A stretch of DNA of 64,000 nt from Thereva unica (Eukaryota > Arthropoda > Insecta > Diptera > Therevidae), in contig OX465281.1 of assembly GCA_949987705.1 (NCBI GenBank), positions 5,806,001 to 5,870,000 of the forward strand, in the 5' to 3' direction. A program made the translations under genes and the position numbers. Below the pieces are notes generated by a model, which was given only the letters and a program-made list of their open reading frames with translations, was not told the origin of the DNA and did no database searches. Positions 33,269-43,799 of this stretch are shown one piece after another (positions within the stretch are counted from its first letter, which is position 1; every line of letters starts with the position of its first letter).

Positions 33269-34995
33269 CCCTCGGCTGAAACCACACTGGTAATGGCCTA
33301 TGATGTTTCTGGCGTATTGGGCCATCCTGTTTTGTAGGATAGCGAAGAATATCTTGTAAACGGTACTCAACAACATCATACCGCGATAAATAGTGCACGC
33401 TGTGATATCTCCTTTTTTATGTACCGGGCAGAGATTGCCTTTTCTCCAGCCTTCTGGCATCTCTTCCTGCTCCGATACTTGCAGAATTGATTCATGAATC
33501 GCTTGGCGTAATGTAGACCCTCCATATTTAACCAGTTCCTCTGGGATGCCGTCTGCAGCCGAGGCCTTGTTGTTTTTGAGCCGGCTGATGGCTCTGCTAA
33601 CTTCTTCTAAGCTTGGTGGCGACAGCATAACACTATCATGAGATATTGGTGGAGCCTCCGAATCCTCAGTTAGCTCGCCATTTAGCAATTCATGAAAGTG
33701 ATCTTCCCATCGCTCCAAGATGCCTTTAGGATCAGTGATCAGATTCCCTTCTTTGTCCTTGCAGTATGTGCAACGTGGTGTGAATTTCGTCATACTGTGA
33801 ACTCTTCGGTAGAACTCCCGCGCCCGCGGCCGTCGCTATCTGTATTGTTCTAGTTCACAAACAACATATTTTTCCAGCCTTCCTTTTTCCGTCTGAGAAT
33901 TCTCTTTTCTTCTTTTCTGAACTCTTTATATTTCTCTTCGCGTGTCGTTGTTCTCTGAGACTGCTGCATTGCTCGGTACGTAGCATTCTTACGTAGCATT
34001 CATGTTTTTAGCAGCCGGGTGAGTCACAACCGTCAGGGCTAGCGGGAGACAGTCTTGTTGGAGTGTTATGCCTCTTGAAACAAGTGAATCCCACTAACCA
34101 GCCGACAAAGGCTGTGACGCCAACAGTACCAGACTACCAAGTGAACAAGGAGGTGCACCGACCGAAAGCGGAAATATGGTACCCTATTATTAACCGATTA
34201 AGCCGGCAGGATGCCTTATTAGGGCTTGCATTCATTATCGAACCAGTCGTTCCGATCTCGACGACTTCTGCCTAAGATGGAATCAGCAGTACCAATGACA
34301 ATATTTTTAAGGCGTGTCCAGTTGTCGTTGACACCCGGCATCTCATCCCCAGGACTTAGGGCGAGTTCTAATGCATGACCGTAGCTGTTTTTGGCCATTT
34401 CATTGCGTAGTGCAGCTGTATTGATTCGAGCCGGAGGATACAAAGCTTTTCAACGTTGTAATGCGCTCTCGGTGTACCTTACCAACAAGATAATGATCCG
34501 AGTCGAAGTTGGCACCTCGGTACGTTCGTGCCGTCATCAGACCCGAAAGGTAGCGGCGCGCGGTCTATCAACACATGGTCTATTTGGCTGCGAGTGGCTC
34601 CATCAGGATATATCCAGGTGGCTTTATGGATATCTTTACGCGCAAGTCTAGTACTTGCAACGACCAAGTTCTTACTTGTTGCCATCTCTATAACTCGCTG
34701 TCCATTGTCATTAGTGTTTTCATGCAAGCTGTGGATGCCGATATATTGGCTGTGTATGGGCTCCCGGCCTACTTTGGCGCTCAGATCTCCCAGTATGATT
34801 TTTACATCATATCTGGGGCAGGCATTAAGTTCCCTTTCAACAAATTCGAAGAATTCTTCTTTATCAACATCCGGGGACTCTTCTGTAGGTGCGTGAACAT
34901 TTATGAGGCTGATGTTTGACCTTCTGTTAATTTTGGATATATGGCCGCTAATGGCCACTGTGCTGGAAGTCGAGTCATATGACAGTCGCATGAAG
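33269..34995 (-). mobile_element. RTE-like LINE, broken
   Basis: Read right to left. The endonuclease is at 34991-34479 (RSNISLINVHAPTEESPDV, VKIILGDLSAKVG, HKATWIYPDGATRSQIDHVL). The linker ends RDRNDWFDNECKP (34219). After an interruption the RT start follows (33793-33269; LKNNKASAADGIPEELVKYG, CPVHKKGD, YRGMMLLSTVYKI, IIGHYQCGFSRG), where the SINE cuts the frame. The interruption at about 34040-34220 includes an inverted SINE tail. Non-functional. Confidence 0.75.
34040..34110 (-). repeat. SINE tail fragment inside the LINE
   Basis: On + it reads TTGGAGTGTTATGCCTCTTG and GTGAATCCCACTAACCAGCC, the reverse complement of the SINE 3' end. Only the tail remains. Confidence 0.55.
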
Positions 34996-35310
34996 ATGTC
35001 GATGTCGTCTCGTTTTTTAGTTGGTGTGCTGAGACTCTCAGCCTGAGAGTCGGGTGGCGTGACAAGTCGTGATGTTCGATGGCTCTGCAGCCCAATTCGA
35101 GCCTTGGCCTACAGGATTTCTTCTTCCTCCTTCTTATATTGTGATAATTTATGCGCCATCTGTTAGAAGTTGAATGAACTATTATTTGCATCGATTTGAT
35201 TAGAATTTTAATTAACGATTTGTAACGATTTATACACTAAACTAACATGGCGCCATCTATTAGACTAGAATTGGAACGGACAAAGACAGATTAAAGATAA
35301 AGCTTCTCAA

Positions 35311-35430
35311 ACTTTCCGGAAGAAAATATTCCACCACGGTCTGGCAAATGGTCGAAAATTCTAGAAGTTACATAAAGGAGGTGCTTGGATATATAAATGC
35401 GGTGGAAACGGCATTGACAGCCAGTTCGGA
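35311..35430 (+). promoter_or_regulatory. Heat-shock-type promoter (HSE + TATA)
   Basis: TTCcgGAA at 35314-35321 and a perfect trimeric heat-shock element GAAaaTTCtaGAA at 35354-35366 lie just upstream of TATATAAAT at 35390-35398. An initiator-like CCAGTTCGG lies at about 35421-35429, 31 bp from the TATA box. The A-rich leader after it (AAAGCGATGTG; GTGACCTAAAGCC) resembles a heat-shock mRNA leader. No heat-shock protein ORF follows. About 1 kb downstream is a BEL/Pao gag fragment, so this may be part of a retroelement LTR. Confidence 0.55.
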
Positions 35431-36429
35431 TTTGAAAAGCGATGTGTTCTAAAGTGACCTAAAGCCAAAGTGGTGATAAAATAGTGAATTAAAAAGCGAT
35501 ATATAGAATTTAATAGTGTGGGATGTTAAATTATCAAGAGGGATTGTGCCAGCCATTTCGGTAGGCTCCACTTGGTTCGTCTGTACTTGAATTTCGGTTT
35601 TTATTTCAATAATTTGTTGATAATATATTGATAAACTGAAAAAAAAATAGTTTTCTTTGTTTTTTTTCTAAAAGTTTTATTAGGTTTCGACTAGATTACT
35701 TGACATTTGTTACCTGCTAAGATGGCCGCCAAGGCATTCCCCCTCGTCTAAGGCTTCACGCCACCTGCCATATTTAAATTAAAAAAGCATTAAATTCAAT
35801 AAGCAACACTCAAATCTTTTATTTAATTTCTCTTTTATTCTAAATAAAACATTCTTTCATTTAACAATGACTGAGGGCCTGTGCCAAGTTACAATTCAAA
35901 TGTCAATTTGTATTAAAAATGCAATTCATTTAGGGAATAACAATTTAAGGTCGAAGTGACACATCAGTGACACATTCTCGACAACGAGAATAACGGCTAA
36001 TAACATGAAATATATTTTTTGAATAATATCTTATAATAAGTGAAATGAAGAAAATAAATATTTGTAAAAAATATCTTAAATTACTAACACACTCTTAATA
36101 TTAATTGGAAATGTTTTGCCTTATTGTTGCAATATTTTATTTGCATACACTAATAAATCACTTATTTTTTTATTATAGTTAATTTGAAATATTATTTAAA
36201 TGTCATTGTCGATATACAAAATAATAAAACGAATTATAATATATACTGGTCAGAATTGCAATGTTTCGGCTTTGATTTATAATTGCATAGATAACTTTAC
36301 CTTTCGTACTCTATATATCACTAAAAATTGGTGTTGAGAAACCAATATTTTTAGAATTTCATATTTTATGATATTATAAAATCAAATATTTCAATTATAA
36401 GCTTAAGTAATTAAAATTGTAACATACTG
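35431..36429. repeat. Dispersed AT-rich repeat (shared with 56.9-57.5 kb)
   Basis: The blocks 35815-35876 and 35997-36270 match 56905-56975 and 57225-57510 (ACATTCTTTCATTTAACAAT; GAAAATAAATATTTGTAAA; TATATACTGGTCAGAAT). The middle parts differ: here 35877-35996 starts GGGCCTGTGCCAAG and matches the end of the TTAA-flanked MITE at 26.2 kb. No coding potential. Confidence 0.6.
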
Positions 36430-36680
36430 TTATGCAGAAGCGTTAATGAAGTTGAAAGAAAGATATGACAATGCGGTTCTCATCTTTCAAGAACATATTG
36501 GTGATATGTTTGAGCTACAAAGGGTGCAGAAAGGGTCAGCAAGTCAACTTCGAAGCTTGGTAGACAACGAAAGCGCACATCTAAGCATGTTGCGAACGTT
36601 TGGACATTAATTACGCACGGTGTCATCTGATGAATTCCAAACTCGAACGCGATACTCAAGCAAACTGGGACGGATCCATC
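36430..36680 (+). mobile_element. BEL/Pao gag fragment
   Basis: The + frame reads EALMKLKERYDNAVLIFQEH, then ELQRVQKGSASQLRSLVDN and SAHLSMLRTFGH, then a stop. The pattern matches the DUF1759-type Gag region of BEL/Pao LTR retrotransposons. No pol follows, so it is a relic. Confidence 0.6.
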
Positions 36681-37240
36681 GAATACTGTAACGGTCGGCG
36701 GTAAAACCGAAGCTGAAATAAAAATCCCTTAACTTAATCTCGACCATTCTCTACGGCTATTATCCGTTCGAATAAAAATCTAAACAACCCCCTTTTATTT
36801 CCGCGCAATATCCATTCAAAAAAAATATAAAAATCCAAAAGAAAAATTCTCGTTCTTACTCAGCCAAAAGAAAATCTTCTCGCATCGAAAATTTCGGATG
36901 AAAACTTTTGCCTAAATTGCGCACGCCTATGTCCTAATAATTAGCCCGTGGTTAAATCTCCCACCCACACATAGACATCGGTCCAGAAAATTCTTTCGGG
37001 TAGCGGCGCAGCCAATCCAGGCCCTTTGCGCAAGAATAATCGCATGACGCCGAGGCACACATAAAAATAATGTATGTAGCCTGCATGTATGGATAGGGAC
37101 TCTAGACAAATATTCAATGATGCGAATGCAGGAATTCCTTCTAGCGCTATCACCCCGCCCCCAAAAAAGCCATGCTAACCTTATAAGGAGACGAACGGAT
37201 GGAAATTTTCATGAAGGAAGCGTCTCGCAAAAGTGGCTAA
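36681..37240. other. No supported feature
   Basis: A-rich DNA without recognisable domains; only overlapping chance ORFs on the - strand. Confidence 0.4.
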
Positions 37241-40050
37241 GATTTTTCGATTAGGGAAACGAGCAGTAGTGTTGACCGTATTGGCCGCACTGGTGGTGGT
37301 GTTGCTGTATATGTGGCCTCTTCGATCTCCTCAAGAGTGGTCGGCAAGTCTAGTGGCTCACAATTCGAATTTATTGCTGTTGAGGTAAAATCTGCATGTG
37401 ACAAATGTGTTGTTATAAGCGTGTATTGGCCTCCCAATGCTTTCAACTCTGATATCGCTGCTGAGTTCTCCAGTCTTGTGTCTACCCTTTCTCACCACTA
37501 TGAGAACATAATTGTTGCAGGTGACTTTAATGCTGATCTGCTCAAAGTCAATGCTCGTGCGAATGCCCTTAGATATTTATTTGAGTCATTGGACTTGCAT
37601 ATTCTAAATCATCTGCCAACATTTCTAAATTGTCAAAACCCATCCTTGCTTGATATCCTAGCTGCTACCTGCACTGATGCAGTGCTAAAGCATCATCAGA
37701 TTTCCCCTCCTAGTTTTCTGGATCATGACCTATTATTCCTTTCCGTTCGGTTCTCTCTGCTCGCGCCCTCTGCGTCTATTTCGTATACTTTTCGTGACTT
37801 TAGTAACATCAATCTTGATCAACTGTCCGTAGCTGTTTCCACCATGCCTTGGGATGCTATCTATCATACTACTTGCGTTGACACTAAAGTAAGTTTGCTG
37901 ACTTTATTTACTCAATCCTTGTTTGATCAATGTGTGCCGCTAGTCACAAGAAACCGCAGGCCATATTCGGCTTGTCCTTGGTTTTCTGGCGAAATCCGTG
38001 ACTTGATAAGTCAGCGAGAGTGCATGTACAGGCGTTATCGCAAGACTAGGATTCTTAGATATCTCAATGCTTATAAACAGCTTCGCAACCTCGTCACTAG
38101 CAAGGTCAAATCACGAAAACGTAGTTTTTATGCGCGTAAGCTTGATCCCTCTTTAAACTCCAAGCAACTCTGGTCCAATCTTCGCTCGCTGGGCATAAAT
38201 GCTACTGCACCTTCCCCTGTTGATATCGATGTAGACCTCCTAAATGCCTCATTCATTCAATCCCCTCCTGCTTCCTCTATCTCCCGATCTTTCTCAGTTC
38301 TTCCACATAGTACTGATGGCTTTTACTTTCGCTGTGTGGACCCCTCAGAAGTTATTAAAATACTCCTCTCTATTTCCTCCAACTGCGTCGGTTTTGATGA
38401 AATATCTCCACGCTTTTTTAAGCTCCTCGCCCCTTTAATTTTGGATGTCATCACGCATGTTTTTAATTACTGCCTGACTACTTCCCAAGTTCCCTTGTTG
38501 TGGAAAAAGGCCATAGTGATCCCTTTACCGAAAAAATCTTCTCCTGCAGATATCTCAGATTTCCGTCCCATTAGCATTCTTCCTTTCCTTGCAAAAGCCT
38601 TTGAGAAAATTCTTTACATCCAAGTCCTGTGCTACCTTGAATCTAATAGCTTTATTTCGAAATATCAATCTGGTTTCCGTAAAAATCATAGTTGTGAAAC
38701 CGCTATACTAAAGGTAACAACTGACATTCGTTCTGCGCTTGATAAAGGCGACGTTGCAATATTAGTGCTTCTTGATTTCTCGAAAGCCTTTGACTCGGTG
38801 GTGCATGCGATATTACTTTCCAAACTAAGTGAGCGCTATCATTTCTCTTCGTCTGCTACACGGCTTTTCTCCTCTTTGCTATCTAACCGTTTTCAGTGTG
38901 TTCGTCATAATAATGTTATCTCCTCTTTTCTACAAGTGCCTTCTGGTGTTCCTCAAGGTTCAATTCTTGGTCCCCTACTATTTTCATTGTATATCAATGA
39001 CCTACCTTTTACTATCGGCCACTGTTCCTTTCATCTATATGCTGATGATCTCCAACTGTATACCTCTTGCCCTTCTTGCCAAATTGATTCTTGTATTTCT
39101 GACCTGAATAGCACTCTCTCACGAATAAATGAGTGGAGTGCTCTCAATTTCCTTAAATTAAACCCTAAAAAATCACAAGTACTTGTGCTTAGTCGTCTTT
39201 CTACACTGCCCGACAGAATGCCACTCATTTGTCTGGGTAACATTCCTCTTCCCATTGTTGATCGGGTCCATAATCTTGGCATTGCTATTAATGCTAAACT
39301 GACCTGCTGTGATCAAGTCTCACTAATGCTCTCCAAGATTTATGGGACTTTACGCAAGCTCCGGCTTCATGGCAGTCTCCTATCACCCACTATACGTTCA
39401 AAGCTTGTAAAATCTCTCATTCTTCCGCATTTCCTCTATGGCTCTCTAGTTTACATTGTGTATGATTCGTCCTGCCGTGAAAGACTTAATGTTGCATTCA
39501 ATGATTGCTTACGCTTTATCTTCCACCTGAGAAGGTCAGATCATATATCATCTGTTCGGAATTCACTAATAGGCTGTGACCTCTTTTGTTTTATCGATAT
39601 TATGGCGCTAGCTCTTCTACATAAAGTATTTTATGCTAAAAGCCCTTCTTACCTTTCCGACTTCCTTACACCCTTGCAAACCTTGAGATCACTCAAATTC
39701 CTTATTCCATCTCATCTGTCTCGAATTGGTAGTCGTTCCTTTTTTGTGCACGCGATTAGACTCTGGAATGATCTTCCCCCTTCTTTACAAAGAATTAGCA
39801 CGGTCACCATTTTCAGGAAACAAGTTTCTCTTCTTCTATCCACCTCTTCTCTCTAGCTCTCTCTTCCCTTTACTACTTAGCTTTCTCTTTCCTCTTATTC
39901 TTTCTAATAGCCATAACTCTAGTATGCTTAGTTTGTAAGCTTAGGTTAGTTATTTTTGCTTTTGCCTTGTTTCATTTAAAATTATTACTGTACTCTAAAA
40001 GATGTAAGTCTTGTGTACCTCCGTTTTCTTATGTACAAATAAATAAATAA
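37241..40050 (+). mobile_element. Jockey/CR1-group LINE, 5'-truncated, long open ORF
   Basis: One frame is open from 37241 to the stop at 39854-39856, about 871 codons; the listed first codon (GTG at 37313) is not a real start. It has a C-terminal endonuclease part (RIGRTGGGVAVYV, VISVYWPPNAFN, IVAGDFNADL, FLDHDLLF), then an RT with PLPKKSSPADISDFRPISIL, YQSGFRKNHSCETAILK, LLDFSKAFDSV, GVPQGSILGPLLFSLYINDL and YADDLQLY at about 39037. The 3' end has an (AATA)n tail near 40035-40050. The first about 100 endonuclease residues and ORF1 are missing, as expected of a 5'-truncated insertion. The lack of stops suggests a young copy. Confidence 0.85.
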
Positions 40051-41155
40051 ATTGGTTAAATAAATCTTTTATTCCTGATTTTTTTCATGGCACATATGAG
40101 TCTCTAGTATTATTGCGTTTATTGTTATGAATACACATATATTGTTACGTTGTTTCACATGTTAATAGGAAAAGACAGTGGGCCCCTGAAAAAAGAAAAA
40201 AAAAGGAAAAATCAAAAGTAGGATAATTGTGAATCTAACTTTCCAAGAAATTTATTTTACAAAAAAAGATATATAAAAGAAAAATAAAGTAATAATAATA
40301 TATTATAAATAAGAACAAAAATTTCAAAAAGCACACCCAACAAAAACAAATGCCATTGGAAAAAAAAAGAGTAAAAGGAAGGAGCTGAGAAAAGAATTGA
40401 AATAACCAATTAGATATTAAATAAAAAAAATGTGAACGTTGCCATTGGACAATTTTTTTTTTTCTTTCTTTCTTCTTCACTCAGAGAAATCTATAAGATT
40501 TAGACAAATAACAAAGTGGTAAGTTTTTTTTTGATTGCTCCTGTGCCATGTTTCTTTTTCTTTTGGCGCGTGCCAAGCGGTTGTTTGTTCTCAGCACCAT
40601 GTAAGATGGCGTAGGGGTACCGGAGCATGGGGACTGGTGGGAGGCTGTGTGCCTGCCCATACGATGTAAGTACTTGTATTAAATAGTTTTTATTTTCAGG
40701 TTTCATATCTGTTCGCGACCGCCCGCGTGACTGTGCCCTGTAGACTCTTTTCCCTCTCGATGGCCCTGGACGGGTCCCTACGTCGCCCCTTTGTTTTTCG
40801 GTGGTTTTTTTTATTCTCGGCACGAAATTTTGGTTTTTTTAACTGTCTTGTCCGTCAGCTTATATGCACTACGAACCCCCCCCCCCCATCCGTTGAGTTA
40901 GTTTGAGTACCGCAAGCGTGCCGACAGCCCCGTGTATAATAGGCTATTGAATTTCACGGCGATACCTTTTCCAGATCGATCGTCCAGCCATCCCTATAGT
41001 CATGAATACCCCTGTCCCATATATTTTTTTGTAATTTGCTTATATGGCCCTGTGCTGCCACACCTTCCTCTTTGGTTCTTCGTGCTACCACTGGAGTACA
41101 CACTTCTCCCCGACAGTTAGAATACAGGAAATTATAGCCATAGGTGCCCACTCCA
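40051..41155. other. Repeat-derived intergenic DNA, unrecognised
   Basis: AT-rich first part, then GC-richer sequence (40540-40950). ORFs at 40500-40823 (-) and 40932-41229 have no domain that I know. Confidence 0.4.
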
Positions 41156-41385
41156 CCCAAATTCATTTGTATGTTTTCTTCTTCTAAGGTATCCCCTCCT
41201 TGTAATCGGAGAACGTGTCTAAGACACAATTTTTGAATTTATAAGACAGTCAGAGCCGCTTTTAAGATAAAGGTGAGGCTTCTTCCCATCGATAAATTCT
41301 CAAGTGAGTGTTACGGCGTCACGAAAATTAATTATCTTATATTTATTTATATTTGTGTTTTGTTAACCACTTTATTTTCGTTTTT
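41156..41385. repeat. Direct repeat, left copy
   Basis: About 228 bp nearly identical to 42063-42292 (GTATGTTTTCTTCTTCTAAG; GTAATCGGAGA; GACAGTCAGAGCCG; AATTAATTATCTTATATTT). The spacing of about 905 bp start to start and the same orientation resemble short LTRs of a TRIM-like element, but no primer-binding site or TG...CA ends could be fixed. Confidence 0.6.
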
Positions 41386-42062
41386 TTTTAGTTTCAGTTT
41401 ATTGTGTGTTTTTAGTTGTAAATTTGTTATTAGTTTTGCTTTAAAGTTTTATTTATAGTGTGGCAGTACGAAACTACACACTTCGTCATTCGTAGTGGGC
41501 TAGGCCAATTAGCTGTCAGTTGATAAATGTAAATAGAAACAAAAGCAACTCATTGAAATTGCCTTGCCTACATAAACTGGCTATATTTATATAATTGTAA
41601 TCCAAAGCCTGATGCATAGTAAAACATCATAAAATAAAAGTTTAAAATGTGAACTAATTTTTTTTAGAGCATATTTATTTATTCATTATAATAAGGCTAT
41701 GCTTAAACCTACCTTTTGCTATTCGGCCTCTTTATTTATTTCCTTACTACCAAGTTAATATTTAGTGGCTACACTGCCCACAATAGGACTTTGTTGGAGT
41801 CAAAAAGAGAAAAGGGACTGTTTTAGAACAGATCATGTGATGATTAAAATAAAAGTAGTAAAAAGCTAATGGGCCAAAAGTATGTTGTCAAAAACAATAT
41901 TAGCGTTGATAACTTCCCTTAGGATCCCGTAACTGAATGAAAAAAGGAGACAGAAAATTGTGAATGTCAAGCATTGTCTAGGTGTAACGCTTTGACAAAT
42001 TGAGAAAAAACTTACGTTACCAAAGCTTCAAAGACAATGAACCAGCTAAAACCAGAGGTCGA

Positions 42063-42292
42063 TTGCTAAATTTATTTGTATGTTTTCTTCTTCTAAGGTA
42101 TCCGCTCCTTGTAATCGGAGACCGTGTCTAAGACACCATTTTTAAATTTATAAGACAGTCAGAGCCGTTTTTAAGGTTAAAGTGAGGCTTCTTCCAATCG
42201 ATAAATTCTAGAGAAGGTGTTACGGCGGCGTCACGTAAATTAATTATCTTATATTTTTTTATATTTGTGTTTTGTTAACCGCTTCAATTTCG
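42063..42292. repeat. Direct repeat, right copy
   Basis: Partner of 41156-41385 with about 90 per cent identity by eye. Both copies end near TTTGTGTTTTGTTAACC. The 680 bp between them holds no recognisable ORF. Confidence 0.6.
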
Positions 42293-42990
42293 GTTTATTA
42301 AAATGATATTTGTGATTTAATTTCTATTAATTTATTTGTTTAATTTATAGCTACTAAATGTGATTTTAAATACATTGTTTTTTGTATTTAGTTGTCAATT
42401 ATTTATTTCAGTTAAGTATTCTTCTGTATTTATAATTCATTGTCAATCAATTTCTATTAATCAAACTTATTTTTTATCGTTTGTGACTGATCACAGTTGT
42501 GGTTAGATTGTGTGGTAAATTGATGTCGTTTTGCATCATATAGTATAAAAGTGCAATTTGTTTAGAATGTGTATATAAAGTACTAGCTGCAACCCAGAGC
42601 GCTTCACTGCACCCATAAGCCAATAGTATGGCGTGCGCCAAAACAATTGGGAATGTCAAAATCGTTTTTTACATGGGCAGCGAGAGTCTCAAATCCTACC
42701 ACGAAAGTAAATTCGAAAAGAAATGTGCTACTACGTTCGTTTAAAAACCCAAATCACCCGCTCATTTATATTCCCAATCACAATTCAATGGTCGCACTGT
42801 CGCTCTGGTGTAGTGTAGTCTTGTGCCTTTATCGATACACAATAATATTGTAATTTAGTAAAAGTTTCCAACAAAAAAAAAAATAGCAGAAAGATTGCCG
42901 AAAAATGGAGCTCATGAAAAAGTTTACATATATAGCTACTCTGACCAGCAATATATGAATATAATAACTATGTAGAATATTATTGTAAAA
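42293..42990. other. No supported feature
   Basis: AT-rich intergenic DNA. Short ORFs at 42474-42659 and 42647-42853 are not convincing. Confidence 0.45.
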
Positions 42991-42995
42991 TATGT

Positions 42996-43503
42996 GTAAT
43001 AGTCCGAGGAAATTAGCATTTAAAGGAGACAAAATTACACAATGGCTGATAATACAGCTTCCTTGTGACATTTCCAGAATTCAATTGCCGAATCAAAAAA
43101 AAAAAAAACATGGCCGCCCGAGATATCGGATTTTTCTCGAGTTTTCCATGTGTATCTCGGTTTCTATAGGTCATCATACAACCCCGTGCGAGAGCTCAAA
43201 ATGTTTACAATTCTCTACAATTTTAGTTCTTACAAAACAGTTGACCCGATTAACCCTTTGAAAGTTAGTCAAGGTCAAAGTTTTCGAAAATCACTTTTTG
43301 GCCAAAAATTTCACTCACGGAATTGTATGACCTATAGAAACCGAGATACTCGGGAAAAACGCAGTATCTCCGGCGGGCATATTTGATTTTTTTTAGATTC
43401 CGAAATTGTTTTCTTAAAATGTCACAAGGAAGCTGTATTATCAACCACTTCGGAGTCTTGTCTCCTTGCGTTTTTTGTTGTTGCTAATTTTCACGGACTA
43501 TAA
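42996..43503. mobile_element. Long inverted-repeat MITE (~510 bp)
   Basis: Arms of about 210 bp face each other around a loop near 43205-43295. Shared blocks include ATAGTCCG..GAAATTAGCA, GATAATACAGCTTCCTTGTG and TATCTCGGTTTCTATAGGTC, the last seen directly on the left and complemented on the right. No coding capacity. Confidence 0.7.
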
Positions 43504-43799
43504 TGGAGAGTTTACATCCCAGACTCAAAGTGGAAGAACAAAGTGGCCCTGTACAAAATACAAGTGCAAAGTTTCGTCGATAGCTCGAAACTTTTTACAA
43601 TTGTCAAATGGAAAATTGTTATCACTGTCGCAGAGAAAACAAAATTTAATATACATAGCTGCAAAGCCTTTTTATTAGTTTCAAACATTTCCACATTTCG
43701 TTTCTGATTTTTTAAACTGTCTCGAAAACAAGGTAAATATGCAAAAACTTCTAACAAAGCCACAAGAAAACGCGAAAGTGACATCTAGTTAGTGTTGCG

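Noticed and set aside
37237..37446. Minus-strand ORF over the LINE start
   Set aside because: Shadow of the endonuclease frame of the LINE on the + strand.
40500..40823. A basic 107-codon gene on the minus strand
   Set aside because: Composition driven by A/T runs and a GC-rich repeat; no homologous feature or context.
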